Below, in pieces: positions 1 to 9,283 of a stretch of DNA of 64,000 nt (its first letter is position 1; each line of letters opens with the position of its first letter). Location: the NCBI RefSeq assembly GCF_002835995.1, contig NZ_PJBZ01000068.1, positions 61,030 to 125,029 of the forward strand, read 5' to 3'. Below the pieces are notes generated by a model. It was not told the origin of the DNA, did no database searches, and saw nothing but the letters and a program-made list of their open reading frames with translations. The position numbers and the translations under genes are program-made. This DNA comes from Psychromonas sp. Urea-02u-13 (GTDB taxonomy: Bacteria > Pseudomonadota > Gammaproteobacteria > Enterobacterales > Psychromonadaceae).

Positions 1-123
1 TTTATTCAATTACATCCTGCGTTTAAGTATTTAAAAAAACAAGCGATGGTAACGAACTCTATTACCGCTCCATTGCATAAAGGCGCCATCCGATATTATA
101 AAGAAGTCGGTTTAATGAAATAG
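1..123 (+). CDS. TAXI-family TRAP transporter solute receptor (3' end only)
   Basis: Frame 1 is open from the window edge to a TAG at 121-123 and gives the last 40 residues of a protein. This tail closely matches the C-terminus of the next gene: both contain LHPAF, then S/T-APLH, then GAI-YYK. I therefore read it as a second TAXI periplasmic solute receptor in tandem with the complete one. TAXI receptors bind small anionic solutes such as glutamate or other dicarboxylates and deliver them to a TRAP membrane subunit. The start and the substrate cannot be seen here. Confidence 0.8.
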   Translation, partial: FIQLHPAFKYLKKQAMVTNSITAPLHKGAIRYYKEVGLMK

Positions 124-255
124 TTCATAATAAAAGCTATTTTTCACCTAAATATATCTAGATTAATCACTGGTTACTCGCAAAAATTACTTAATAAGAT
201 TGAAAACCGCTACCATTTACTCATAATACGTGTTCACCTTATTAAGGAACTATCA

Positions 256-1218
256 ATGAAAAAGACCTTCAAATACTCACTATTGAGTGCATTAGTATTA
301 TCCGCTTCATTTGTTCAAGCAGCTGACCAAAAATTTGTAACGATTGGAACGGGCGGACAAACAGGTGTTTATTACGTTGTTGGCCAATCTATTTGTAAAT
401 TGGTTAACCGTGGCATTAAAGATCACCAGATTAAATGTAATGCACCTTCAACAGGCGGCAGCGTTGCTAATATCAATGCAATTGGCGCTGGCGAGCAAGA
501 TATGGGTGTTGCACAGTCTGATTGGCAATACCATGCTTACAACGGTACTAATAAGTTTGAAGGCAAGCAAAATAAAGAGCTACGTGCTCTATTTTCAGTT
601 CATCCTGAACCATTCACATTAGTGGTACGTAGTGATTCTGGTATTGAAAGTTTTGATGACCTAAAAAACAAACGTGTTAACGTCGGTAACCCAGGTTCTG
701 GTACGCGTGGTACAATGGAAGTGGTAATGGGCGCTAAGCACTTTACCATGAAAGACTTTAGCCTTAAATCTGAGCTTAAAGCTGCTGAAATGTCAGCCGC
801 TTTATGTGATAACAACTTAGATGCAATTACTTATACCGTGGGTCATCCTTCTGGTGCAATCAAAGAAGCGGGTGTTTCTTGTGATTCAAAAGTAGTGCCT
901 GTTGTTGGACCTGAAGTTGACAAGTTAATTGCTGATTTCCCATTCTACGCACCTGCAATTATTCCTGGTGGCATGTACAAAGGCACACCTAACGATGTAC
1001 CAACCTTTGGTGTTGCTGCAACATTTGTAAGTTCAACTAAAACAGATGATGAAACTGTTTATCAAGTTGTTAAAGCCGTATTTGATAACTTTGAACGCTT
1101 CAAAAAATTACACCCTGCTTTCGCTAACCTGAAAGAAGAAGATATGATTAAAAATGCACTTTCTGCTCCATTGCATAACGGTGCGATTAAATATTACAAA
1201 CAGCGCGGCTGGATGTAA
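256..1218 (+). CDS. TAXI-family TRAP transporter solute receptor
   Basis: The 320-residue protein begins with a Sec signal peptide (basic MKK, a hydrophobic core, cleavage near VQAADQ at residue 22) followed by TIGTGGQTGVYYVVG, the hallmark opening of the TAXI branch of TRAP solute receptors. Length is normal for the family. It should work in the periplasm, handing an organic anion to the fused permease encoded next. The ATG is preceded by AAGGAA at good spacing. Its C-terminus is paralogous to the gene cut off at the window start, so two receptors sit side by side and may share one permease. The exact ligand cannot be predicted from sequence. Confidence 0.92.
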   Translation: MKKTFKYSLLSALVLSASFVQAADQKFVTIGTGGQTGVYYVVGQSICKLVNRGIKDHQIKCNAPSTGGSVANINAIGAGEQDMGVAQSDWQYHAYNGTNKFEGKQNKELRALFSVHPEPFTLVVRSDSGIESFDDLKNKRVNVGNPGSGTRGTMEVVMGAKHFTMKDFSLKSELKAAEMSAALCDNNLDAITYTVGHPSGAIKEAGVSCDSKVVPVVGPEVDKLIADFPFYAPAIIPGGMYKGTPNDVPTFGVAATFVSSTKTDDETVYQVVKAVFDNFERFKKLHPAFANLKEEDMIKNALSAPLHNGAIKYYKQRGWM

Positions 1219-1224
1219 TTTCAA

Positions 1225-1310
1225 CTATACCCGTGAGACTTAAAGTCGCGCCTTGCTCTGTTCTATGAGCTAGCACCTGACAAAGTATTTTGAGTCGCTA
1301 CGGGGATATA
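1225..1310. repeat. imperfect inverted repeat between receptor and permease
   Basis: CTATACCCGTGAGACT at about 1225-1240 is roughly mirrored by GAGTCGCTACGGGGATATA at 1292-1310. The arms pair imperfectly and enclose about 50 bases with no reading frame. It may be a small palindromic intergenic element. No second copy was seen in this window, so its repetitive nature is unproven. Confidence 0.3.
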
Positions 1311-1330
1311 ATTTAATATAAAACTATAAA

Positions 1331-1354
1331 GGCAGTGTTACTGTCTTTTTTTTT
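1331..1354 (+). terminator. weak terminator or attenuator hairpin
   Basis: GGCAGT-GTT-ACTGTC forms a 6-bp stem with one G-U pair and a 3-base loop, followed directly by an unbroken run of ten T. It lies between the receptor stop and the permease start on the same strand. Its position suggests partial termination, so that abundant periplasmic receptor is made relative to the large membrane protein. The short stem suggests leaky termination. Confidence 0.55.
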
Positions 1355-1379
1355 ATAACAACTAAAATAAGAATAATTT

Positions 1380-4001
1380 ATGCGCGAAAAAATTCATATA
1401 ATGGATGAAAACGAGCTGCAAGAGCTGGTGGAACAAACTGAAACAGGTGGACGTCATGTTGTCGGTAATATCAAAAAACTGATCACTTTCACGGCTATAG
1501 CATGGTCACTGTTCCAGTTATATTTTTCATCACCCGTGCCTTTTATGTTGCAGCAGTTTTTAAACACTATTGGATTAGATCTAAACGTGGTGTTTGACGA
1601 TACCAAAGCGCGCTCTATTCATTTGTCATTTGCACTATTTCTGGCTTTTTTATCTTACCCTGCATTTAAAAATTCCTCAAAGAAAACCATTCCAGTGATT
1701 GATTGGATACTGGCATTAGTGGGTGGTTTCTTAGGGGCTTATTACTTTATTTTCTATGAAGGCATTGTGACACGAGTAGGCATTCCAAATCAGATGGATG
1801 TTATCGCAGGTGTTGTCGGCATATTGATTCTACTTGAAGCGACACGCCGAAGTTTAGGCGCACCCTTAGCGGTGATCGCGCTAATCTTCCTCCTGTTCAA
1901 CTTTATGGGCCCCAATTTACCGCAATTACTTGCCCATAACGCCAATAAAATTACCACTATTGTTAATCAACAATGGATAACAACCGAAGGTGTGTTTGGT
2001 ATTGCCTTAGGTGTTTCGACTAAATTTGTATTCCTTTTTGTATTGTTTGGCGCTTTGCTTGATAAAGCAGGCGCAGGTAATTACTTTATTAAAACCGCGT
2101 TCTCTTTACTTGGGCACCTTCGTGGTGGTCCCGCAAAAGCCGCTGTTATTGCATCTGGGTTAACCGGTCTAATCTCTGGTTCATCAATTGCTAATGTAGT
2201 CACCACGGGTACATTCACTATTCCCATGATGAAAAAAGTTGGCTTTTCTGCGGAGAAAGCTGGCGCAGTAGAAGTGGCTTCTTCTGTTAATGGACAAATC
2301 ATGCCACCTGTTATGGGGGCCGCTGCTTTCTTAATGGTTGAATACGTGGGTATTAGTTATTTTGAAGTGGTTAAACATGCCATTATTCCAGCCTTAATTT
2401 CTTATATTGCACTGGTTTATATTGTTCATTTAGAGGCGATGAAAGCAGGCATGTTTGGTTTGAAACGCGCTAAACCTCCAGCAAAAATGTTAATTCGTTT
2501 ACGTAACGCGGCCTTAATTGTTTTCTCTTTTTGTTTATTAGCTCTAGTTACTTATTACGGCTTAGGCTGGATAAAAGGCATAGCGGGTGATAGTTCTGTT
2601 TATGTTATCGCTTTACTTGTTGGGCTGGCTTATATCGCCGTGGCTTACTGGTGTGCGCGTTTTCCTGAGTTAGAACTTGACGATCCTAATGCGCCGATTG
2701 TGCATCTACCTGACGTTAAATCGACAGTGAATTCAGGATTACATTTCTTATTACCCGTGATTGTATTGATCTGGTGTTTGATGATTGAACGTTTATCACC
2801 GGGGTTATCTGCTTTTTGGGGCACCGCGGTATTAATATTTATCCTGTTAACGCAAAAAGCGTTGTTTGGTTATTTTCGTGGAGAGTCTAACTTCGCTGCT
2901 CAATTTAAAGCAGGGTTCAGTGACTTATTAGAAGGCCTTGAAACCGGCGCTAAAAACATGGTGAGCATCGGTATTGCGACAGCAACCGCGGGTGTTATTG
3001 TTGGTGTTGTTGCACTCACAAATGTGGGGGCACCATTAGCTAGTATCGTGGAAATGGCGTCTGGCGGTAATATTCTTATCATGCTTATTCTAGTAGGAAT
3101 ATTGAGTCTTATTCTTGGTATGGGTTTACCAACAACGGCTAACTATATTGTTGTATCTTCATTATTAGCGACGGTTATCGTAGAAGTGGGCCAGCAAAAT
3201 GGGTTAATTGTGCCGTTGATTGCCGTACATCTGTTTGTTTTCTACTTTGGTATTATGGCGGATGTAACCCCACCGGTTGGTCTGGCCTCCTTTGCTGCTG
3301 CAGCTATTTCAGGCGGGAAACCGATTAAAACCAGTGTGATCGCTTTCTTCTATAGTTTGCGTACCGCGATATTACCTTTCTTGTTTATTTTTAATACGGA
3401 TCTTTTGTTAATCGATGTGGATTGGTTACACGGAATATTAATATTTATCATCGCCACGGCCGCTATCTTAGTGTTCACCGCGGCAACGCAGAAATACTTT
3501 TTTGATAAATGTAGCGCGTTAGAAGTTATCTTATTGCTGTTAATTGCATTTACGCTGTTTAGACCCGCTTATTTCATGGAAAAAATATCTCCTTCTTACG
3601 TGAATGTTGAGCCTTATAATCTTGTGGCTGAATTGCAACATTCACCCAGTGATCGTGACATGAAAATAAAAGTGAGTGGTTTAAGCGATATTGGCGAGCC
3701 CACTACTTTTTATGCGCATTTACCAATATTAGGTGAAACAGGCGAGCAACGTCTAGCACATATGGGACTGACATTAGTTGAGAGTGACGGTGCTGTTATG
3801 ATTGATGATGTTAGTTTTGACAGCCCAGCTGCAAGTATGGGACTGGACTGGGATCAGCAAGTATTATCAGTTGAACTACCTGTTGAAGGCGCGTTCGCTA
3901 AGCAATGGTTGTACATTCCAGCATTATTGTTGTTACTGGGCATTGCGATGATACAAATACGTCGTCGTAGAGAAGAGCTGGTTAAGTTAGCAATGGATTA
4001 G
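1380..4001 (+). CDS. TRAP transporter fused permease (DctQ-DctM type, 4TM/12TM)
   Basis: This 873-residue polytopic membrane protein joins the small DctQ-like and large DctM-like subunits of a TRAP transporter in one chain, as is usual for TAXI systems. It would drive secondary, ion-coupled (usually Na+) uptake of the solute bound by the upstream receptor. Many hydrophobic segments run from about residue 30 to 730. The central region has Gly/Ser-rich turns (for example GLTGLISGSSIANVV and GMGLPTTANYIVV) typical of the DctM core. After about residue 740 comes a soluble C-terminal portion resembling DUF3394, then a last membrane helix and a basic tail (RRRREE). The ribosome site before the ATG is weak; ATG at 1401 is an alternative start. 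Confidence 0.9.
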   Translation: MREKIHIMDENELQELVEQTETGGRHVVGNIKKLITFTAIAWSLFQLYFSSPVPFMLQQFLNTIGLDLNVVFDDTKARSIHLSFALFLAFLSYPAFKNSSKKTIPVIDWILALVGGFLGAYYFIFYEGIVTRVGIPNQMDVIAGVVGILILLEATRRSLGAPLAVIALIFLLFNFMGPNLPQLLAHNANKITTIVNQQWITTEGVFGIALGVSTKFVFLFVLFGALLDKAGAGNYFIKTAFSLLGHLRGGPAKAAVIASGLTGLISGSSIANVVTTGTFTIPMMKKVGFSAEKAGAVEVASSVNGQIMPPVMGAAAFLMVEYVGISYFEVVKHAIIPALISYIALVYIVHLEAMKAGMFGLKRAKPPAKMLIRLRNAALIVFSFCLLALVTYYGLGWIKGIAGDSSVYVIALLVGLAYIAVAYWCARFPELELDDPNAPIVHLPDVKSTVNSGLHFLLPVIVLIWCLMIERLSPGLSAFWGTAVLIFILLTQKALFGYFRGESNFAAQFKAGFSDLLEGLETGAKNMVSIGIATATAGVIVGVVALTNVGAPLASIVEMASGGNILIMLILVGILSLILGMGLPTTANYIVVSSLLATVIVEVGQQNGLIVPLIAVHLFVFYFGIMADVTPPVGLASFAAAAISGGKPIKTSVIAFFYSLRTAILPFLFIFNTDLLLIDVDWLHGILIFIIATAAILVFTAATQKYFFDKCSALEVILLLLIAFTLFRPAYFMEKISPSYVNVEPYNLVAELQHSPSDRDMKIKVSGLSDIGEPTTFYAHLPILGETGEQRLAHMGLTLVESDGAVMIDDVSFDSPAASMGLDWDQQVLSVELPVEGAFAKQWLYIPALLLLLGIAMIQIRRRREELVKLAMD

Positions 4002-4006
4002 TAATA

Positions 4007-4075
4007 GTTAGCTTGGGAGGTTGCTTCTTTCTTTAGAAGCGCTCTCAGGCTGACTAACTGGATCTTTTTACGTTG
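4007..4075 (+). terminator. branched hairpin after the TRAP permease
   Basis: AGTTAG at 4007-4012 pairs with CTAACT at 4055-4060, and inside it GCTTCT-TTCTTT-AGAAGC forms a second tight stem. A short T run (GGATCTTTTT) follows. It begins six bases after the permease stop and is a plausible first terminator, with a stronger hairpin about 40 bases further on. Confidence 0.5.
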
Positions 4076-4100
4076 AATGTCTTATTAAAAATCAGACAAT

Positions 4101-4139
4101 AAAAAGCCCGATTTATCAGAAGATAAATCGGGCTTTTTT
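4101..4139. terminator. bidirectional intrinsic terminator between TRAP permease and fur
   Basis: AAAAAAGCCCGATTTATC pairs with GATAAATCGGGCTTTTTT across a very short loop, giving a long GC-cored stem flanked by A and T runs. It can serve both the rightward TRAP operon and the leftward fur operon, which converge here. Confidence 0.9.
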
Positions 4140-4160
4140 GTTTCTTTATTCAGTGATTAA

Positions 4161-4583
4161 TTAATGGTTACATTTACCATCAACGGGTTCACCGTAAAGA
4201 TATAAACTGTGGTTAGTCAGTTTGATACCGAATTTTTTCGCAATCAGCTCTTGTTGCTTTTCAATTAAGTCATCATTAAATTCAATTACTTCACCACATT
4301 TAAGGCAAACAAGATGATCATGATGTTCTTGATGAGTCAATTCAAAGACTGATTTTCCGCCTTCAAAATGGTGGCGTGTAACAATGCCAGCATCATCAAA
4401 TTGATTAAGAACACGATAAACTGTTGCAACACCGACTTCATCACCCTGTGAAAGTAATTTTTTGTACAGGTCTTCAGCACTTAAATGCTGGTTTTCAGGT
4501 AGTTGCAGTAAACGTAAAATTTTCACGCGAGGAGAAGTTACTTTTAATCCTGCATCTTTTAACGCTTGGTTTTCTAAAGACAT
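4161..4583 (-). CDS. fur: ferric uptake regulator Fur
   Basis: The 140-residue protein has the N-terminal winged helix of Fur (ALKDAGLKVTSPRVKILRLL) and the metal-binding core HHDHLVCLKCGEVIEF with the CxxC structural zinc site. Fur-Fe(II) represses iron-uptake genes. The C-terminal tail is short and ends DGKCNH, so the second Cys found near the tail of E. coli Fur (the HCAEGDC region) is reduced to one Cys. It is the last gene of the leftward ybfF-DUF2788-ybfE-fldA-fur cluster, 23 bases after fldA, an order conserved in Vibrio and relatives. AGGGAA lies just upstream of the start. Confidence 0.97.
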   Translation of the reverse strand: MSLENQALKDAGLKVTSPRVKILRLLQLPENQHLSAEDLYKKLLSQGDEVGVATVYRVLNQFDDAGIVTRHHFEGGKSVFELTHQEHHDHLVCLKCGEVIEFNDDLIEKQQELIAKKFGIKLTNHSLYLYGEPVDGKCNH

Positions 4584-4606
4584 AATCGAGTTCCCTACAA
4601 CAATAA

Positions 4607-5134
4607 TTAATCGCTAAGTTCAGCGAGGCACATTTCATCAAAAATTTGTTTAGACCAATCTTTTACACGTGATGCAGTTAATTCAGGCTGACGATCTTCA
4701 TCAATGCCTAGACCAATGAAGTTATTATCATCAACGGTTGCTTTAGACGCTTCAAAATCATAGCCTTTTGTTGGCCAATTACCAACAATGATGCCACCTT
4801 TACTTTCAACGATATCACCAAGTTGGCCCATCGCATCAAGAAAGTATTCAGCGTAATCTTCTTGGTCACCACAACCAAAAATAGCAACGAGCTTCTCATT
4901 GAAGTCGATATCTTCTAGATCAGGGAAAAAGTCATCCCAATCACATTGTGCTTCACCGTAGTACCAAGTTGGAATACCAAATAAAAGCAGGCTAAATTCG
5001 GCAATTTCTTCTTTACTACTTTTAGCGATATCTTTTACTTCAACGAGGTTTTTACCGAGTTCTTTTTGGATCATTTTTGCAACAGCTTCTGTGTTACCTG
5101 TGTCGCTACCAAAGAAAATACCAACGCTTCCCAT
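4607..5134 (-). CDS. fldA: flavodoxin FldA
   Basis: A 175-residue long-chain flavodoxin that carries low-potential electrons on FMN, for example to biotin synthase, MetH reactivation and isoprenoid enzymes. The FMN phosphate loop GSDTGNTEAVA is at residues 9-19, and the flavin-stacking regions (TWYYGEAQCDWDDF and the loop around FGCGDQEDY) are intact. Length is that of FldA in related bacteria. It is placed directly upstream of fur, as in E. coli and Vibrio, linking flavodoxin supply to iron control. Confidence 0.97.
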   Translation of the reverse strand: MGSVGIFFGSDTGNTEAVAKMIQKELGKNLVEVKDIAKSSKEEIAEFSLLLFGIPTWYYGEAQCDWDDFFPDLEDIDFNEKLVAIFGCGDQEDYAEYFLDAMGQLGDIVESKGGIIVGNWPTKGYDFEASKATVDDNNFIGLGIDEDRQPELTASRVKDWSKQIFDEMCLAELSD

Positions 5135-5155
5135 ATCTTAATACCTTTGTTAATT

Positions 5156-5428
5156 TTAATTATTTATTTGTGCATGCAACAATTGTGCAATCAGTTCACT
5201 GCGATTTATATTCTGCTCTTTTGAAAGTTGATTAAGCAAACTAAACAGTTTGCTATCTACTTTTAACTCTATACGTTTGAGACCTTTTTGCTTATCGCGC
5301 AATACTTGTTTCTGCTTATTAATTTTAAGCTGTACTTTACGAGAATGCGGATTACTTTTAGGTCTACCTGGACGTACTTCGTCAGCAAAAAGATCGTGAG
5401 TAATACGATCAAATGATTCTTTTGCCAT
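5156..5428 (-). CDS. ybfE: YbfE-like (LexA-regulated family) small protein
   Basis: A 90-residue basic protein whose C-terminal half (RIELKVDSKLFSLLNQLSKEQ, then SELIAQLL) looks like a ribbon-helix-helix DNA-binding fold. The family is annotated as LexA-regulated protein YbfE after its E. coli relative. Position between the DUF2788 gene and fldA is the conserved one. I saw no convincing LexA box in the 26 bases upstream, so SOS control is not supported at that site. Function is unknown. Confidence 0.8.
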   Translation of the reverse strand: MAKESFDRITHDLFADEVRPGRPKSNPHSRKVQLKINKQKQVLRDKQKGLKRIELKVDSKLFSLLNQLSKEQNINRSELIAQLLHAQINN

Positions 5429-5454
5429 GTTTCTACCTAAAAATTAGCGATTAG

Positions 5455-5676
5455 CTAATGAGTGGTTGCCCACCAAATCTCAACAACCGCTTTGAAAACA
5501 AAACCAACACAACCAAAAAATAAAACACCCCACACAATATTACGTCCAAATTTTGGTACGTTACTGCGTTTTAATACGTCTTGAACGGACATTCCCATCA
5601 AAATAAAGAGGAAAAGATAAAAACCGTATAAGCCTAGGGTCTCAATTTGATCTGTGTATTGTTGTAACATAATCAA
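5455..5676 (-). CDS. DUF2788 small membrane protein
   Basis: A 73-residue protein with two hydrophobic helices (about residues 15-31 and 47-66) separated by the polar loop SVQDVLKRSNVPKFGRN. The sequence IETLGLYGFYLFLFILMG is the recognisable start of the DUF2788 family. It is found between ybfF and ybfE in many marine gammaproteobacteria. It should sit in the inner membrane. No activity is known. Confidence 0.85.
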   Translation of the reverse strand: MIMLQQYTDQIETLGLYGFYLFLFILMGMSVQDVLKRSNVPKFGRNIVWGVLFFGCVGFVFKAVVEIWWATTH

Positions 5677-5729
5677 AGCTTCATTTAAAAAGGGGAATAT
5701 AGCATATAAACAAAGCGAATATCGGTTGT

Positions 5730-6512
5730 TTATTTAAAAAAATCGGTCACTAAACGGTTAAATGTTTTCGCTTTTTCAGCATGTAACCAATGGCCTGTAT
5801 TTGCAATGATTTTAGCTTGTGCCATAGGGAACTGCGTTGTTATTGTATTTTGATGCTCGGGTAAGATGTAATCTGAATTTCCACCTTTAATAAACAAGGT
5901 CGGTTGATTGAATATTTTATTCGAAAAAGGCCAACCTCTAACATGAATATAGTTATTAGCCAGTGCGATAAGATTGAATAAAAAAGCAAAATTATCGCCT
6001 TTTTTCTGCAATGATTTTAATAAAAACTGTCTGACGTCTGGGCTTTCTATATAACGTGAGAGTTGTTCATTTGCCTGCAGGCGGTTTTTGATTTTTTTAA
6101 AATCAAGCAACAATAAACCATTAAATACTTCACTGTGTTTATCGGGGTAATCAACCGGTGCGATATCAGCGACCACTAAACGCTTAATACGCTCTGGATT
6201 GGTTAACGCACAACCCATTGCAATTTTTCCGCCCATTGAATGACCAACAACAGAAAATTGTTCTATTTCGAGATGATCCGCTAATTCAAAAATATCAGCA
6301 ACCATTTCTGGGTAACTCATTGTCTCACTTTGCGGGCTTCTTCCATGGTTGCGAACGTCAATTAATACAACGTGATAATTTTCGTGCAACTCTTTGGCAA
6401 GTGTTGATAAGTTCGACAAACTGCCAAATAAACCGTGAATTATAAAAATAATCTCAGCTTTATTCTCTAAATCAACGTCAGAGGCCTGTTTTATTTGGTA
6501 ATTAAGTAGCAT
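5730..6512 (-). CDS. ybfF: alpha/beta-hydrolase esterase YbfF
   Basis: A 260-residue alpha/beta hydrolase. The nucleophile elbow GHSMGG puts the catalytic Ser at residue 92, the oxyanion-hole HGLFG is at 26-30, and the catalytic His is in TGHWLHAEK near residue 241. These match YbfF, a broad esterase acting on short acyl esters and possibly acyl-CoA. It is the first gene of the leftward cluster and diverges from seqA across 142 bases, which must hold both promoters. Confidence 0.92.
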   Translation of the reverse strand: MLLNYQIKQASDVDLENKAEIIFIIHGLFGSLSNLSTLAKELHENYHVVLIDVRNHGRSPQSETMSYPEMVADIFELADHLEIEQFSVVGHSMGGKIAMGCALTNPERIKRLVVADIAPVDYPDKHSEVFNGLLLLDFKKIKNRLQANEQLSRYIESPDVRQFLLKSLQKKGDNFAFLFNLIALANNYIHVRGWPFSNKIFNQPTLFIKGGNSDYILPEHQNTITTQFPMAQAKIIANTGHWLHAEKAKTFNRLVTDFFK

Positions 6513-6654
6513 AAGATCTTATTTTAAGTGAAAATAAAGTGAGGTTTATTTAATGCTCGAATAGTAACATAAGTGCAACATATTACGTTATTTTTTAAGC
6601 TATCTGTGCACTAGATAATTTAAAAAATGAGAAACGATTGCAAGCGGAGAAACA

Positions 6655-7320
6655 ATGAAACAAATTGATATTGAAGATGACCTTTACAAATATATTTTGG
6701 CAAACATAGAAGAATTTGGTGAAACTCCCTCCCAGATACTGCGTCGCTTATTACAATTGCCTAATGGTCATACGCCAGCTGAACATTATGCGCCTGTCGC
6801 TGAAGTGATTGTTAATGAGCCTGTTGTAAGCAAAATTATTGTTGAGCCTATCGTGGCAATAGAGAAAATAGAGATAACTGAAAAATTAGAAAAATCAGAA
6901 AAGGTAGTACCTACATCGCATGTCTTTTCTAATTCAGCGTTGCCTGAAGCATTTGCAAATGGTGTGGCTGCTTTGTTTGCCAGTGAGACATTTCAACAAG
7001 AGTCTGTCATCACTAATAAATTCAAAATGATGCTGACGACTATGTACTTTGAAAATAGAGATGCCTTTATTGAAGCATCAAAAGTAGCAAAGGGACGCTC
7101 TCGTGATTATTTAGGGGAGAATTTAGAACAGTTATTAGCATCGGATAATCAGGAAGAGGTCGACTTGCTTATTGCCAGTAAACCACGTGATATTCCGTAC
7201 ACACCATTTTGGGTGGTAACAAATGCTAATACAGGGCGTAAACGAATTATTTTAACGCAGGTAATGGCCTCTATGGGTTATCCGCACAATTTGATCGAAC
7301 GTATCAAAGAAGAAATTTAA
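6655..7320 (+). CDS. seqA: replication initiation regulator SeqA
   Basis: SeqA binds hemimethylated GATC sites and delays re-initiation at oriC. The N-terminal oligomerisation helix unit (MKQIDIEDDLYKYILANI then SQILRRLL) is followed by a linker of about 65 residues rich in Val, Glu and Lys. The C-terminal DNA-binding domain includes KPRDIPYTPFWVVTNANTGRKR. At 221 residues it is longer than the 181-residue E. coli protein, mostly in the linker. The good ribosome site AGCGGAGAAAC precedes the ATG. seqA-pgm is the conserved order. Confidence 0.95.
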   Translation: MKQIDIEDDLYKYILANIEEFGETPSQILRRLLQLPNGHTPAEHYAPVAEVIVNEPVVSKIIVEPIVAIEKIEITEKLEKSEKVVPTSHVFSNSALPEAFANGVAALFASETFQQESVITNKFKMMLTTMYFENRDAFIEASKVAKGRSRDYLGENLEQLLASDNQEEVDLLIASKPRDIPYTPFWVVTNANTGRKRIILTQVMASMGYPHNLIERIKEEI

Positions 7321-7463
7321 ACTAAAGTCACTCAAAAAAGAGTCACTTTAAAGCAAAACTACTTTAAACCGTAAGGCCTTAGCCGATGCCCTTACGGTAA
7401 AGCATGTCTAAAATTTATAATAGACGTTAATTTGTTAATTTTTATATAAAGGTAATTTTAATT

Positions 7464-9116
7464 ATGGCAATACATGAACGTGCTGGCTTACCAGCAATCG
7501 CAAGCGATTTAGTAGATATTCCAAAGTTAGTTTCTGCTTATTATTTAAACCTTCCAGATGTTAGCTTGCCTGCTGAGCAAGTGGCATTTGGTACTTCTGG
7601 TCACCGTGGTTGTTCATTTAACAATGCGTTTACTGAATTACATATTTTAGCGATTAGCCAAGCATTGGCTGAATATCGTAAGCAACAAGGTTACACGGGC
7701 CCAATGTTCATTGGTAAAGATACCCATGCGCTTTCTGAGCCTGCGTTTGCTTCTGCTGTACAAGTATTAGTGGCTAACGGCATTAAAGTGATTGTGCAAG
7801 AGGGGGGCGGATATACGCCAACGCCTGTTATTTCTCATGCTATTTTACAACACAATAATGCGCATCCAGATAACTTAGCTGATGGTATTGTGATTACCCC
7901 ATCACATAATCCGCCAGAAGACGGTGGCTTTAAATATAACCCGCCAAATGGTGGCCCAGCAGATGGCGATGTCACTAAGATCATTCAAGATCGTGCTAAT
8001 GAAATATTAAATGATAACTACGATGATATTTTGCAAGAAGACTTCGCTGAGGCGATGGAATCTGATCTTGTTGAACATTACGATTACATCAAACCTTATG
8101 TTGACGATCTTAAAAATGTATTGAATTTAGATGCGATTGCTAAAGCGGGCATCAAAATTGGTGTTGATACACTAGGCGGTTCAGGTGTTGCTTACTGGCC
8201 TGTGATTGCTGAAACCTACGGCTTAGATATTGAAGTTGTTAATGACCGCGTTGATCCTACTTTCTCATTCATGACATTAGATAAAGATGGAAAAATCCGT
8301 ATGGATTGTTCATCGCCTTACGCAATGGCCGGTCTGATTAAATTAAAAGATCAGTTTGATGTGGCAATTGCTAACGATCCTGATTATGACCGTCACGGCA
8401 TTGTGACTAAAAGCTCGGGTTTATTAAATCCTAACCATTATCTTGCTGTTGCCATTAACTACTTGTTTGAACACCGTACAGAGTGGCCAAAAGATGCAAT
8501 CGTAGGTAAAACATTAGTTTCAAGCTCAATGATTGACCGCGTAGTGGCTGCCCTTGGTAAAGAGTTGTCTGAAGTGCCAGTTGGTTTTAAATGGTTTGTT
8601 GATGGCCTTTATGAAGGTAAGTTTGGTTTTGGTGGCGAAGAAAGCGCGGGTGCTTCATTCCTACGTAAAGACGGAACAGTATGGAGCACGGACAAAGACG
8701 GCATCATTTTAGCGTTACTAGCAGCTGAAATTATTGCGGTGACGGGTAAAGATCCAGGCGAGCATTATAGCGAGTTTACTGAAAAATTTGGCTCTCCTGT
8801 TTACCAACGTTTTGATGCACCAGCATCACCAGAGCAAAAAGCGGTATTAGCCAATTTAAGCCCTGAAATGGTCGAAGCTGAAACATTAGCGGGCGAGCGC
8901 ATTTTAGAGAAGCTAACGCATGCCTCAGGTAATGGCGCTGCTATTGGTGGCCTTAAAGTCACCACTGAAAATGGTTGGTTTGCAGCCCGCCCATCGGGCA
9001 CTGAAAACATCTATAAAATCTATTCAGAGTCGTTTATTGGCGCTGAGCATATTGCAAAAATACAAGAAGAAGCACAACAGATCGTTGCCTCTGCGTTTGC
9101 TAAAGCGGGATTGTAA
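7464..9116 (+). CDS. pgm: phosphoglucomutase (alpha-D-glucose specific)
   Basis: This 550-residue phosphohexomutase interconverts glucose 1-phosphate and glucose 6-phosphate, linking glycogen and glycolysis. The phosphoserine loop [11 protein letters not shown] has Ser147, the Mg-binding loop is DPDYDRHG, the sugar-binding loop is GEESAG and the phosphate-binding loop near the C-terminus is [12 protein letters not shown]. All four active-site loops are intact and the length matches E. coli Pgm. It follows seqA by 143 bases and is followed by glgP, so the glucose 1-phosphate released by GlgP can enter glycolysis through this enzyme. Confidence 0.97.
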   Translation: MAIHERAGLPAIASDLVDIPKLVSAYYLNLPDVSLPAEQVAFGTSGHRGCSFNNAFTELHILAISQALAEYRKQQGYTGPMFIGKDTHALSEPAFASAVQVLVANGIKVIVQEGGGYTPTPVISHAILQHNNAHPDNLADGIVITPSHNPPEDGGFKYNPPNGGPADGDVTKIIQDRANEILNDNYDDILQEDFAEAMESDLVEHYDYIKPYVDDLKNVLNLDAIAKAGIKIGVDTLGGSGVAYWPVIAETYGLDIEVVNDRVDPTFSFMTLDKDGKIRMDCSSPYAMAGLIKLKDQFDVAIANDPDYDRHGIVTKSSGLLNPNHYLAVAINYLFEHRTEWPKDAIVGKTLVSSSMIDRVVAALGKELSEVPVGFKWFVDGLYEGKFGFGGEESAGASFLRKDGTVWSTDKDGIILALLAAEIIAVTGKDPGEHYSEFTEKFGSPVYQRFDAPASPEQKAVLANLSPEMVEAETLAGERILEKLTHASGNGAAIGGLKVTTENGWFAARPSGTENIYKIYSESFIGAEHIAKIQEEAQQIVASAFAKAGL

Positions 9117-9150
9117 AGATTTACTAAGCAGGAAAATTTATTGCTAACAT

Positions 9151-9196
9151 AAAGCGAACTATCACTCTGTAAAGAGAGGGTAATTCGCTTTTTTTA
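9151..9196 (+). terminator. intrinsic terminator after pgm
   Basis: AAAGCGAA pairs with TTCGCTTT, with a smaller inner CTCT/AGAG pairing, and a T run follows. It closes the seqA-pgm unit before the glgP promoter region. Confidence 0.75.
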
Positions 9197-9283
9197 TGTC
9201 TAAAAAACGTATTTAAAGGGGCGTAGAATTGAGGAGGGTGACGAGAGATTTGCTGCTGTTAATCTATGTACTGTTTTAGATCA

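Noticed and set aside
5429..5454. LexA box upstream of ybfE
   Set aside because: The short gap has no CTG-N10-CAG-like palindrome, so SOS control is not supported here.
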